Source: Clostridia bacterium
GTDB taxonomy: Bacteria; Bacillota; Clostridia; Christensenellales; UBA1242
DNA length: 33,892 nt
Direction: 5' to 3'
Assembly: GCA_028694075.1 (NCBI GenBank)
Contig: JAQUUD010000003.1
Coordinates: 1-33,892, forward strand
Shown: positions 1-8,471 of the stretch, piece by piece
How the letters are laid out: the number at the start of each line of letters is the position of its first letter
Numbering within the stretch: position 1 is the stretch's first letter
The notes under the pieces: generated by a model
Database searches by the model: none
Told to the model about the DNA's origin: nothing
What the model saw: the letters and a program-made list of their open reading frames with translations, nothing else
Made by a program: the position numbers and the translations under genes

Positions 1-2
1 AT

Positions 3-1001
3 ATCATACAAAATAAGATTCCGTGCCCAAAATGCGGAAAAAGCAATTTTACTCCAATCAGGCAGTTTAATCTAATGTTTGAAACAAACAGAGGCGTTAC
101 AAAAGAATCCTCAAGCATTATTTATTTGCGACCAGAAACAGCACAGGGTGAATTTGTGAATTTTTTGAATGTGCAAAGAAGTTTAAGATTAAAAATTCCG
201 TTTGGCATTGCACAGGTCGGAAAAGCATTCAGAAATGAAATAACTCCTGGTAATTTTACATTCAGAACAATCGAATTTGAGCAAATGGAACATCAGTGGT
301 TTTGCAAAAAAGGTACTGATGAAGAATTTTATGAATTTTATAAACAACTTTCAATGGATTTCTTATCAGGACTTGGAATTCCAAAAACCAAGTTAAGATA
401 TAAAGACCACGATAAACTCGCACATTACGCAAAAAGTGCCTGTGATGTGCAATATAAGTTTATGATGGGTTGGGACGAAATTAATGGGATACACAACAGA
501 ACAGATTATGATTTATCTCGCCATCAGCAATTTTCGAGCAAAAGTATGGAATATTTGGACCCCATTTCAAACGAGAAATTTATTCCATATATTATTGAAG
601 CATCTTACGGGCTTGACAGAATTGTTCTCGCAATTTTGGATAATGCTTATAATATTGAAACCTTGGAAGACGGTTCTGAAAGAGAAATTTTAAAAATCAA
701 TTCTGAAATTGCACCATATAAAGTTGCTGTGCTTCCATTAATCAAAAAAAATCACAGCGAAAAGGCAAAACAAATATATTCCTTGCTTTGTAAACGATTT
801 AGAGCCATTTATGATGATACTGGTAGCATTGGAAAAAGATATCGAAGGGAAGATGCAATTGGAACACCTTTTTGTTTGACAATTGATGATAATACCCTTT
901 CAAATGATACTGTTACAATAAGAGAACGGGATACAATGCAACAAGTTACGTTGAAGATTGACGAAGTTAAAAATTATATTGAAGATAAAATGCAATTTTA
1001 A
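3..1001 (+). CDS. glyS: Glycyl-tRNA synthetase (single-chain type), 5'-truncated by window edge
   Basis: This is the C-terminal part of the class II glycyl-tRNA synthetase, which charges tRNA-Gly with glycine in the cytosol. The frame is open from base 3, so the gene starts outside the window; 332 residues are visible. The first visible residues hold a CPKCG zinc-ribbon motif followed by RQFNLMFET, typical of the alpha2-type enzyme rather than the separate alpha/beta form. Class II motif 2 follows (RPETAQGEFVNF, then FRNEITP and FRTIEFEQMEHQWF), then motif 3 (SYGLDRIVLAIL) and the anticodon-binding domain, which begins near APYKVAVLPL and has YDDTGSIGKRYRRED. A hairpin terminator follows the stop by about 40 bp. 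Identification is secure; only the N-terminus is missing. Confidence 0.97.
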   Translation: MIQNKIPCPKCGKSNFTPIRQFNLMFETNRGVTKESSSIIYLRPETAQGEFVNFLNVQRSLRLKIPFGIAQVGKAFRNEITPGNFTFRTIEFEQMEHQWFCKKGTDEEFYEFYKQLSMDFLSGLGIPKTKLRYKDHDKLAHYAKSACDVQYKFMMGWDEINGIHNRTDYDLSRHQQFSSKSMEYLDPISNEKFIPYIIEASYGLDRIVLAILDNAYNIETLEDGSEREILKINSEIAPYKVAVLPLIKKNHSEKAKQIYSLLCKRFRAIYDDTGSIGKRYRREDAIGTPFCLTIDDNTLSNDTVTIRERDTMQQVTLKIDEVKNYIEDKMQF

Positions 1002-1042
1002 TTTTTTTATAAACTCATTTTGATTTTTTTAATATTTTTATT

Positions 1043-1079
1043 AAAAGACTGAAGTTTGGTTTTCAGTCTTTTGTTTTTA
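1043..1079 (+). terminator. Intrinsic terminator of glyS
   Basis: An 11-bp perfect stem (AAAAGACTGAA at 1043-1053 with TTCAGTCTTTT at 1062-1072) has an 8-nt loop and is followed by a T-rich run. It lies about 40 bp after the glyS stop. Confidence 0.85.
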
Positions 1080-1247
1080 TTAAAAAAACTTATTTTTGTT
1101 GCAAGTTATGTTGTGTCAGGTTTTCTGATTGTTATTTTTTAGTTAAGTCGTTAATAATGATTTAAGTTAATTTTCTTATTATTTGAATTTAATTAGTTTG
1201 AATTTTTTATATTAGTTTCATTGAGATTTGAGTTTTGTATGTTTTTT

Positions 1248-1349
1248 CCGCCGGCGGAATAAAGATTTTGCTAAAAGCAAAATCTTTTGCAAATGCTTGA
1301 AAGCACTTGCCGTTATCGCCTTTTAAAGGCGATAACATTCCGCCGGCGG
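1248..1349. repeat. Cloverleaf element A (four-way-junction inverted repeat)
   Basis: The outer stem is a perfect 13 bp: CCGCCGGCGGAAT (1248-1260) with 1337-1349. Inside are three consecutive hairpins: H1 1261-1271/1277-1287 (11 bp, loop TAAAA); H2 1289-1298/1301-1310 (one A.C mismatch, loop TGAA if the innermost pair opens); H3 1312-1320/1328-1336 (9 bp, extendable to 12). Almost no unpaired bases remain at the junction. It sits between the convergent glyS and Amidase_6 genes. Each outer arm is itself a palindrome centred on GCCGGC. TATGTTT occurs on both sides (1238-1244 and 1353-1359), but not directly abutting the element, so it is weak evidence for a target duplication. Confidence 0.85.
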
Positions 1350-1440
1350 GTCTATGTTTCATTAGTCATTATTTTTCAACATTTTTATTATTTTTTTATA
1401 ACTTAAATCACTTTTTTATTCACATTAACTCAAATCTACT

Positions 1441-1914
1441 TTAATCATAAACTCCTAAAATTTTAAAACACCTTATTTCTTTCGGAAAATATAATTTCAA
1501 AGATTTATTTAAAGCATTGTTTGTATGAGCAGTAACATAAATTTCGCCGTCACTAATTTTTGTTACAATCAAACTGTGATTAAAAAAAGTTGCTTGTTTG
1601 ATTTGAATAAGATCGCCAAGTTCAATTTCGTGTAACTCACAAAGTCTGGCAAAAGGTCCTTTTGTTCTATTATTTAACAAAAAGTTTTTTAAAAAATCCA
1701 CCCCTGTCCAACTGGGACTTTTATCATTCGGATTTATATAGAACCAACCGCCCTGCCGATTAAAATTCATTATTTCACTGCCTGCATAAATACATTGCGA
1801 TGCGAAATTTGTGCAATCACCACCAAGCCCTTCATAATTATAAAACCTTGGATTTGTGCTATTCCACCAAATAAAAGCATAATTGACTACTTTATCTCTT
1901 TGATATTCTTTCAT
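1441..1914 (-). CDS. Putative Amidase_6-domain protein
   Basis: This 157-residue protein matches the pattern of the putative amidase domain family (Amidase_6), a papain-like fold often seen in Firmicutes. Visible are YQRDKVVNYAFIWWN at the N-terminus, the GGDCTNFASQCIYAG segment with the likely nucleophilic cysteine, SWTGVDFLKNFL, and FNHSLIVTKI plus YVTAHT, which would supply the catalytic histidine. There is no signal peptide or membrane segment, so a cytoplasmic or spore-compartment location is more likely than secretion. No clear ribosome binding site precedes the ATG at 1914. It lies just after the terminator of the Ppx-like gene, so it may have its own promoter or depend on read-through. 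The substrate is unknown; an amide bond in peptide or peptidoglycan is an inference from the family. Confidence 0.75.
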   Translation of the reverse strand: MKEYQRDKVVNYAFIWWNSTNPRFYNYEGLGGDCTNFASQCIYAGSEIMNFNRQGGWFYINPNDKSPSWTGVDFLKNFLLNNRTKGPFARLCELHEIELGDLIQIKQATFFNHSLIVTKISDGEIYVTAHTNNALNKSLKLYFPKEIRCFKILGVYD

Positions 1915-1950
1915 AATAAAATCTTATTCAAACTAATAATTTGATGTTAA

Positions 1951-1986
1951 AAATAAAAAAATGGAAGTATTTTACTTTTTCCATTT
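1951..1986 (-). terminator. Probable terminator after the Ppx-like gene
   Basis: On the minus strand AAATGGAA pairs with TTCCATTT (an inner GTA/TAC continues the stem past a small bulge), followed by a T-rich tract. It lies about 20 bp after the stop of the gene at 2005-3516. Confidence 0.7.
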
Positions 1987-2004
1987 CTTATATATTATTT
2001 TAAT

Positions 2005-3516
2005 CTAAATAATCTGAAAGTTTTTATTAAAAACTTTTTTGAACGAGCTTGACAACTTTTCTGCCTCAGCCATTTCGTAACTTACATCTTTTTTAGACTT
2101 TACCTTAATAATTACAATATCACCTAAAATATCACAATTGATATCAGTGATTTTTTGCATTTTATTGCAATCCAAACTTTCTGCAAGCTTTATTATAACG
2201 CCAATTCTCCTAGCAATAATTAAATCTTCTTCGCTGACTATATTTTTGAATTTAATCCACTCTGATAATTGGAAATTATCTAAATTTTGACATTGACACG
2301 CAAATGCTGCAACAACAATATCACGATGTGAAGCGCCGTAAATTTTGGAGTTTAAAATAATGTCTTTACTATATTTTGGGTGATTTTCAAAATCAATTCG
2401 CTTTCCGCAATCATACATATATGCTGCAATTCTAAGTGCCTTGTAATGCTTTCTTGTAAGTTTATGAATAATTGAAGTTTGTTTAAATAAATTAAGTGTC
2501 ATATTATAAACCCAATCTGCATTAGATTCTTCCGAACCATAATAAAATCTTATATTTTCAAGACTCACTTCCAAAACATCAGCAGAATTTGAATCAGTAA
2601 TTGTTTCTCTGATTATCTTTGAAGATATTATTGCATCGCTGATTGTCTTGGTTGAAATATAAAATTTTTCATTTGCAACTGTTTGGAAAAATGCTTCAAC
2701 AATGGCACAGCCACCAATCAAATTATCCAGCCTTTCATTTGATATATTTGAGAGGCGTTTTGTCCTGTCAAAGCCATTTTCTTTCAAAAGGTCAAAAGCC
2801 TTATCAAAATCAGGTTTTTTGATAACAAAGTTATTATCTTGATCAAGCGGATAATGCGTCATTTTTCTAACCAATTTACTTAAATCAACAACATATTGCC
2901 CCGCACCAATAAATCCAATCTCTTCAGGATTGACATCAAGTTTTAAATCACTTAATTGCGCTTTAACATAATCAACCATTTCAGACACTGCTTGATTTGC
3001 ATCGCCAGTCTCTTTAAATTTGTATGCAAGAGTGTTTGCCCCAAAGGGTAAAATATGCGTTGACAAAACATTTCTTTTTGAAAAATTAACAATCAATGTA
3101 TTATTAGGATTAATATATAAAGCGACCGCTTTATTCGGTTCAACTGAGTTCAAGATTGAATTATAAACATGTTTTATTTCTTCTTCTTCAGTTAAAAAGT
3201 TAAAATTAAAACTGGTTGAATTTGAAATTTCTTCGAAAAGCCCGCGCATATTTTTGACATTCAAAAAAATTGATGAAGCAACACAATATATCTTGTTAAT
3301 ATTGTTAAATTCACATAAATTCCTAAACATATTTAATAATTTCACGCAATCATTAAGTTTTGAGATGCTAATTGACTGATTTTCATATATATCTTCATCA
3401 AATCTGATTATCTCGTTAATTTCATTGATCTTTTTATAGTATGTTCCCCCGACTAATGCTATTGTTGTCATTTTAAGCGATGTCGGGCACATTTCTATTA
3501 ATGTTGCTTTCTCCAA
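2005..3516 (-). CDS. Divergent Ppx/GppA-like protein with C-terminal HD-type domain
   Basis: The 503-residue length and domain plan (actin-like N-terminal domains, C-terminal HD-like helical domain) fit the exopolyphosphatase/guanosine pentaphosphatase family. The family-defining residues are degraded. The usual D-L-G-S-N near the N-terminus reads IEMCPTS, the GGGST phosphate loop reads NPNNT, and only the E-rich segment (TEEEEI) is recognisable. The C-terminal part keeps an HD-like stretch (AAYMYDCGKR...ENHPKYSKD and SHRDIVVAA). It starts at TTG (3516), with AAAGGAG six bases upstream, 13 bp after the small ferredoxin gene, so the two form an operon. It could be a non-catalytic regulatory or nucleotide-sensing paralogue; polyphosphatase activity should not be assumed. 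Family assignment is fairly sure, function is not. Confidence 0.7.
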   Translation of the reverse strand: MEKATLIEMCPTSLKMTTIALVGGTYYKKINEINEIIRFDEDIYENQSISISKLNDCVKLLNMFRNLCEFNNINKIYCVASSIFLNVKNMRGLFEEISNSTSFNFNFLTEEEEIKHVYNSILNSVEPNKAVALYINPNNTLIVNFSKRNVLSTHILPFGANTLAYKFKETGDANQAVSEMVDYVKAQLSDLKLDVNPEEIGFIGAGQYVVDLSKLVRKMTHYPLDQDNNFVIKKPDFDKAFDLLKENGFDRTKRLSNISNERLDNLIGGCAIVEAFFQTVANEKFYISTKTISDAIISSKIIRETITDSNSADVLEVSLENIRFYYGSEESNADWVYNMTLNLFKQTSIIHKLTRKHYKALRIAAYMYDCGKRIDFENHPKYSKDIILNSKIYGASHRDIVVAAFACQCQNLDNFQLSEWIKFKNIVSEEDLIIARRIGVIIKLAESLDCNKMQKITDINCDILGDIVIIKVKSKKDVSYEMAEAEKLSSSFKKVFNKNFQII

Positions 3517-3529
3517 AGTATGCTCCTTT

Positions 3530-3697
3530 TTATTCTATTGTTATTGCTTGAGTCGGACAAATAACCACACAACTTCCACATTTAATACATAAATCTTTGT
3601 TAATTTGTGGCTTTCCGTCTGCTCCAAAACTTATTGCATTAACTGGACAAGTTGCAACGCAACTTCCACAAGCAATACATTTATCTTTATCAATCAT
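3530..3697 (-). CDS. 2[4Fe-4S] ferredoxin
   Basis: This 55-residue protein has two classic bacterial ferredoxin motifs, CIACGSCVATCP and CIKCGSCVVICP, each binding one 4Fe-4S cluster. It would act as a soluble low-potential electron carrier in fermentative metabolism. The ATG at 3697 has an AGGGGA ribosome binding site. The gene overlaps nothing and is followed after 13 bp by the Ppx-like gene. A sigma-A-type promoter lies at 3729-3757. An open frame on the plus strand here is only a shadow. Confidence 0.95.
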   Translation of the reverse strand: MIDKDKCIACGSCVATCPVNAISFGADGKPQINKDLCIKCGSCVVICPTQAITIE

Positions 3698-3728
3698 ATT
3701 TTTATCCCCTGTGTTATTATAATATCAT

Positions 3729-3757
3729 ATAATAGCATAAAATACCTAATTTGTAAA
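3729..3757 (-). promoter_or_regulatory. Sigma-A-type promoter of the ferredoxin/Ppx-like operon
   Basis: On the minus strand TTTACA (3752-3757), a 17-bp spacer, then TATTAT (3729-3734) preceded by TGC, an extended -10 context. It lies about 30 bp upstream of the ferredoxin start. Confidence 0.65.
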
Positions 3758-3887
3758 CAATTAATTAAGTTTTTGAAATTAAAAAAAATTTTTATAATTG
3801 AATAATAAAAAACAGTTTTATAATCAAATTTTTCTGATAAAATGATTAATATTTTGTTAAGATTTTAGAAAGTAAGCACTTATTTCT

Positions 3888-4262
3888 TTATTCATTTTTT
3901 TTTATAAGCTTAAAAAACTCAAAAAAGGAAAGAATAATCAAAAATCCGGCAAAAATGTAATGCAAGATTTCTGAGTCAATTACAGATATTAATAATGCCC
4001 CGACAATACAAAAAGCAATGCCGAAAATATCTAACAATATAATACTTTTCAAATCCACCATTTTATTTTTAATATGAATTATCAAAACAATAATTGCCAT
4101 AATCAAAAATGATATGAGATTGTTACCTTGCGCAAGTTTTTGATTAACGGCAAGAAAAATGGTTAAAAGCGGGATTAAAAGAGTTCCACCGCCCATTCCC
4201 ATACCGCCGAACACACCGCCTATTATTCCAAAAAGTATTGTTAAAAAAATTTCCATAATCAC
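3888..4262 (-). CDS. Half-size TauE/SafE (TSUP) family membrane protein, second gene
   Basis: This 124-residue protein has about four hydrophobic segments and the family glycine motif GGVFGGMGMGGGTLLIP near its N-terminus, followed by NLISFLIMAI and a C-terminal GALLI segment. TauE/SafE (TSUP) proteins normally have about 250 residues and eight helices built from two homologous halves; this is one half. The adjacent upstream gene (4352-4744) is the other half-size copy, so the pair probably assembles as a heterodimer. Members export or import sulfite, sulfonates or other small organic anions; the substrate cannot be read from the sequence. Confidence 0.85.
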   Translation of the reverse strand: MIMEIFLTILFGIIGGVFGGMGMGGGTLLIPLLTIFLAVNQKLAQGNNLISFLIMAIIVLIIHIKNKMVDLKSIILLDIFGIAFCIVGALLISVIDSEILHYIFAGFLIILSFFEFFKLIKKNE

Positions 4263-4351
4263 CTAAAAGTTTAACAAAGCGAATTATACTGCTGACTAAA
4301 AACAACTTTTTATGTATATAATTTCTTTGTTCTTAAAAATTTGTGTTTGCG

Positions 4352-4744
4352 TTAACTGATAATCATATAAATCCCAGAGCCGAGCATTAAAAAAGCAAAA
4401 ATTATCCTGATAACTTTTCCACTTAAATTTTTCAGCAGGAAACTGCCCAAAATTCCGCCGGCTGTAACGCTCACCGCTAATATTACTAATATCAGCCAGT
4501 TAAACTCTATTGTAAGTGTATAAACAAACGCACTTACAACCGATAGCGGAAACATAACGGCAATCGCCGTGGCATGTGCTTTCTTGTTGTCAAGTTTTTT
4601 GATTTTCTCTAAAATTGGAACAGCAATCATTCCTCCGCCACCACCCAAGAAACCATTTACAAATCCGATTATGCTTCCAAATACCGCATCTAATATCCAG
4701 TTTAAAGACTTTTTTTTCTTTTTCATTATTATATTATTTGGCAT
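4352..4744 (-). CDS. Half-size TauE/SafE (TSUP) family membrane protein, first gene
   Basis: This 130-residue protein has a lysine-rich N-terminus and about four hydrophobic segments, including the TSUP signature GFVNGFLGGGGGMIAVPIL and HATAIAVMFPLSVVSA. It is the first of two half-length paralogues in the same orientation, 89 bp apart. Two in-frame ATGs are possible (4744 and 4726); neither has a convincing ribosome binding site, so the start is uncertain. It is divergent from the large secreted protein gene at 4843. Together with the downstream half it likely forms one anion permease in the cytoplasmic membrane. Confidence 0.85.
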   Translation of the reverse strand: MPNNIIMKKKKKSLNWILDAVFGSIIGFVNGFLGGGGGMIAVPILEKIKKLDNKKAHATAIAVMFPLSVVSAFVYTLTIEFNWLILVILAVSVTAGGILGSFLLKNLSGKVIRIIFAFLMLGSGIYMIIS

Positions 4745-4778
4745 TTTATTAAATTTATAAATTTTATTTGATTTTTAA

Positions 4779-4807
4779 TTGATTTTTATTAAGAATTATT
4801 ATATAAT
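4779..4807 (+). promoter_or_regulatory. Sigma-A promoter of the large secreted protein gene
   Basis: TTGATT (4779-4784), exact 17-bp spacer, TATAAT (4802-4807). It is followed by a short leader with GAAGGTG just before the ATG at 4843. Confidence 0.75.
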
Positions 4808-4842
4808 ATTTAAGTTAAAAAAACGATAGCAGAAGGTGAAAG

Positions 4843-7800
4843 ATGAGATTTTTTAAAAAAATAGTTTATGTGGTTTGTTTTATACTTACTGCTTTTGCAC
4901 TTAATGTTAATGGCATAAATTATTTTGTATACGCTTATACAAATAACAATACTGTGAGTTTTGAAGAAGTGACTTTAACAAACGGAGAGTTTGATAACAA
5001 TTCTAATTCCACTTCACTTGAAAAGAACCCGTCCGGTTGGTCTATTATTAAACAATCTAGTTCTGCAACAAGTGGTATAATTAATGTTGATGAAAAAGCA
5101 AACAAATTTTCCGCAAATTATTCCACTTATCAGTTGGCAAGCACTGAAAATCCGAAAACAATCAGTTCGGATTGTGATGACCACGTTTTAATGATAAATT
5201 CAAGAAATTCAAATTTTGTTGAAACAGACACTTCACAAGGTTATGTTTCAAGCAATATAAGTTTGGAAAGTTATTCTTATTATGAAATTAGCGTTCTGGT
5301 AAACACTATGAACAATGCTTACGCAAGTATATATTTAACCGGTTTTGAAGATTTTGATGACGAAATTCAAAATTATGCTGTCACCAATCCTGATAAATTT
5401 AATTATATAAAAACAAATAACCGCAATTGGGCAGAATATACTTTTTATGTTCAAACAAATTTCAATGATATATCGGCAACTCTTGAACTTTATTTAGGAC
5501 CGACAAGCGACTATACTTCAACTGGCGTTGTATTCTATGATAATATTTCAATTTTAAAAGTAACCGAAAGCAAATATATCTCAGACTTAGATAATGAAAC
5601 AAATAATTACAATGTTGTTAAAATGGACATAAATTATATCTCTGAATATTTCTCATCTGATTATAACTTTGATTTTGAAACAAGCAAAACTATGAATAGT
5701 TGGGTTATCGACGGCTCTTATGATGCTTCAACAACAGTTGCACGTGTTTTAAAAGTATCTTCAGCAGAAATAATGCAAAGTTATAACATTGTAAGTTTAG
5801 GTACTGACAACACAAGTGAAAATGATTATGCGTTAGTTTTATCAAGCACAGAAGAGGCTAATATTGGGTTTTCTTCCAAAGACATTCAAATTGAGCAATA
5901 TGGCATTTATAAAATTTCCTTAAATGTAAAATGCAATAATATTGTGGGCAATGCCTATATAAAAATTATTGAAAATGATGATGTTAGCTTGATCTATGGA
6001 GAAAATTTGGGTTATTATACCCCGTCATCAAGTTATATAACAATATCATCAAATTCAACTAATGCTTTAAAAAATGATTATACTAACGTGAGTTTTTATG
6101 TTTCAGGTCATACAAGATATGACACTTCAATCAAACTTGAATTGCGTCTTGGTGACGAAGAAGATTTATCAAGTGGAACAGTTGTTTTTGATAATATTAC
6201 TGTTGAAAAATTAAGTTATGAACAACTTGAATCAATCTCTACTGATGATAATAATAAAACTTTAGCATTTACAACCGTTTCAACATCGCCGACTGTTGAA
6301 AATGGCAACTTTAATGATGTAATTAATCAAGATGCAAATTTAACTTATCCGCTTCAACCAGATAAATGGGAACAAACAACCGCAGGAAACGAAAACTCAG
6401 TTGCGTGGGGAGTTGTAAACACCAAATCAACAAAATGGGATACTAATGATATTAATTTAACAAATCCAAGAAACCCAATAATTCGAGTTGGCACAACATC
6501 AGTCACCACGCCAATTACAGATACAAATAATATTCTAATGATTTATAACAAAGGAACAACATATCAAACAATAACAAGTCCGGAAATTTCTGTAAGCAAA
6601 GATTCTTATTATACCCTTTCGTTTGATTATATGGCTTTAAAATTCAATCCAACTGGAAATTCAATATTAAATATTTATATCATAAATGAAAATGATAAAG
6701 TTGTTTTTGAAGATTTAAATGTAGTTTCAAGTTCTTGGGCAAACTATAAAATTACAATAAAAACCGAACAATTTGCTTCTACACTTAAACTTGTTTTGGA
6801 AGTTGGAAGTGAAGCCAAACCGGCTCAAGGTGTCGTATATTTAGATAATGTTAGCTTTGCAACTGAAAGTTACTCAAGCGAACAATATTCAACAATCGTT
6901 CAAGCAAACAATAGTAAAATTTTAGATTTATCAAACATTGGTTTTTATATTAAAAGCAGTGATAAAAATATTTATGGAATATATGATGCCTTGTTGTTTG
7001 ATAGCAACACTGATGCTCAAGCAAATTCAAGCGAGCCAGCAACCGGCGGAATAATTGATGAAGAAAATTATTTTAATATAAACTTTCCAGAACATAATAT
7101 AAGCGAAGTTAAAAATATGCTGGCAATTTCAACTTACGGAGAAGCAACTTATTCATTAACCTCAAAATATGATTTAAGTTTAAGTGCAAATTCTTATTAT
7201 AAGTTTACTATCTATATAAAAACTCAGTTCGCGTCTGCTATTGAAGATGAAGAAGAGCATAATTATGGTGCGGAATTTTCAATTAACGGTCTTTTAGGTG
7301 CATCAATAAAGAATATTAAATCTGATGAATTCAGTCAATATACAATTTATGTATTTGTAGATACAGCATACACAATTCAGGTTCAATTTGCTTTAACAAG
7401 TGATGATTATAACACCTCGGGCAATGCCTTTTTTGACACGTTTGCTTATGAAACAATAGATAAAACTCAGTATACTGAAGCAACTGACTCTGATACTGTA
7501 TTGTTGTTCAGCACCACTGATATTGAAGAAGAAAGTCAAGATGTTGAGGAAACAGATGATGAAGATGTAACAACTTCAAGTGCTCAATTTTGGATTGCAC
7601 TTTCAACAATAATAATGACATTAACCGTTATTCTTGCCGTTGTGCTTTCATATTTAAGAAGAATTGAACTAAAGAAATATCAAGTTAAAAAACCTACTAA
7701 GATTTCATATGATAGAGCAACAACTGTTTCACCAGAGATTGTTATAAGAGAAGCGAAAAACAGAAAAGACTCGGAAATTAAAATGATTAATCAAGAAATT

Positions 7801-8106
7801 AAAGAACTTGAAGAATATCTTGCTAATTTGGAAGAAGAAAACAAACAAAGAATATCTCGACATAGAGCCGAAGGTATAACAAGAAAATCCGAACATGAAT
7901 TTAAAACTTATGCCAGTTCAAGAAGAAAATTTCTAAAAGACATTGATAAACTAAATGAAAAAATTAAAGAAGTTAACTCACCTGAATGGTTAATGCAACA
8001 AGAAAAACAAATTACCAATGAAAGAGCCAAACTTAAAATTGTTGATAAAACAGGCGCTGAAAGCACTGAACCAACAAAAAAACAAGATAATGAAATCAAA
8101 GATTAA
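4843..8106 (+). CDS. Large surface protein: four jelly-roll-like repeats, membrane anchor, cytoplasmic coiled coil
   Basis: This 1087-residue protein begins with a basic-hydrophobic signal peptide (residues about 1-31). The extracellular part carries four related modules at roughly residues 139-240, 347-458, 583-675 and 777-871. Each opens with a (S/G)xY(Y) beta-strand motif (SYSYYEIS, QYGIYKIS, KDSYYTLS, ANSYYKF) and the first three end in a G-x-V-x-(F/Y)-x-D-N motif. This is the layout of galactose-binding/CBM4_9-like jelly rolls. An acidic linker leads to one transmembrane helix at about 913-938, then a basic, charged cytoplasmic tail of about 150 residues with a predicted coiled coil around 975-1060. 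No catalytic domain is evident. It is probably a surface glycan- or protein-binding protein that connects to something inside the cell. It is transcribed alone, with its own promoter and terminator. Confidence 0.75.
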   Translation: MRFFKKIVYVVCFILTAFALNVNGINYFVYAYTNNNTVSFEEVTLTNGEFDNNSNSTSLEKNPSGWSIIKQSSSATSGIINVDEKANKFSANYSTYQLASTENPKTISSDCDDHVLMINSRNSNFVETDTSQGYVSSNISLESYSYYEISVLVNTMNNAYASIYLTGFEDFDDEIQNYAVTNPDKFNYIKTNNRNWAEYTFYVQTNFNDISATLELYLGPTSDYTSTGVVFYDNISILKVTESKYISDLDNETNNYNVVKMDINYISEYFSSDYNFDFETSKTMNSWVIDGSYDASTTVARVLKVSSAEIMQSYNIVSLGTDNTSENDYALVLSSTEEANIGFSSKDIQIEQYGIYKISLNVKCNNIVGNAYIKIIENDDVSLIYGENLGYYTPSSSYITISSNSTNALKNDYTNVSFYVSGHTRYDTSIKLELRLGDEEDLSSGTVVFDNITVEKLSYEQLESISTDDNNKTLAFTTVSTSPTVENGNFNDVINQDANLTYPLQPDKWEQTTAGNENSVAWGVVNTKSTKWDTNDINLTNPRNPIIRVGTTSVTTPITDTNNILMIYNKGTTYQTITSPEISVSKDSYYTLSFDYMALKFNPTGNSILNIYIINENDKVVFEDLNVVSSSWANYKITIKTEQFASTLKLVLEVGSEAKPAQGVVYLDNVSFATESYSSEQYSTIVQANNSKILDLSNIGFYIKSSDKNIYGIYDALLFDSNTDAQANSSEPATGGIIDEENYFNINFPEHNISEVKNMLAISTYGEATYSLTSKYDLSLSANSYYKFTIYIKTQFASAIEDEEEHNYGAEFSINGLLGASIKNIKSDEFSQYTIYVFVDTAYTIQVQFALTSDDYNTSGNAFFDTFAYETIDKTQYTEATDSDTVLLFSTTDIEEESQDVEETDDEDVTTSSAQFWIALSTIIMTLTVILAVVLSYLRRIELKKYQVKKPTKISYDRATTVSPEIVIREAKNRKDSEIKMINQEIKELEEYLANLEEENKQRISRHRAEGITRKSEHEFKTYASSRRKFLKDIDKLNEKIKEVNSPEWLMQQEKQITNERAKLKIVDKTGAESTEPTKKQDNEIKD

Positions 8107-8121
8107 TTTCAATCACTAGAC

Positions 8122-8148
8122 AAAAACACTTTTTAAAAGTGTTTTTTT
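8122..8148 (+). terminator. Intrinsic terminator of the large surface protein gene
   Basis: CACTTTT (8127-8133) pairs with AAAAGTG (8135-8141), flanked by A5 and T7, so the stem extends outward and ends in a T tract. It lies about 15 bp after the stop. Confidence 0.85.
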
Positions 8149-8160
8149 GTTTAGAAATTA

Positions 8161-8267
8161 TTTGCGGATTAACCTAAATTTTAACGGACTAATTAAAACT
8201 TTTGCGGTTTTAACCTAAGCGGATTAATCTAAACTGTTTGCCAATTAACTCAAACTTGTGCGGTTTG
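8161..8267. repeat. Degenerate tandem repeats of about 20 bp
   Basis: Five to six imperfect copies of a unit near TTTGCGGATTAACCTAAACT can be read at 8161-8180, 8181-8200, 8201-8218, 8219-8236, 8237-8256 and a partial copy from 8257. Spacing is 18-20 bp, close to two helical turns. They lie between the convergent surface-protein and sigK genes. The rest of this intergenic region (8268-8471) shows nothing I can identify. Confidence 0.6.
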
Positions 8268-8471
8268 GATTGCCTACAGCATTTTTTAATATTATCAACA
8301 GACAACAGACTTAAACAACGGTCTGCCGAACATTATAACAAACTGAATCGGTTAAAATGACTTTTTTCAATTTCAGTTTCGCAAAATTTCTGCTGGCAAA
8401 TTTTAATTCGCTCACTATGTTTTTAATATTCAGCATTAAATTTTGTTACTTTATTTGCTTAATTAATCTAT

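Noticed and set aside
3605..3805. Plus-strand open frame over the ferredoxin gene
   Set aside because: It is the antisense of the cysteine motifs; the minus strand gives a complete ferredoxin with promoter and ribosome binding site.
4802..4807. TATAAT read on the minus strand as the TSUP operon promoter
   Set aside because: The box is nearly palindromic, but no acceptable -35 lies at the right spacing on the minus strand.
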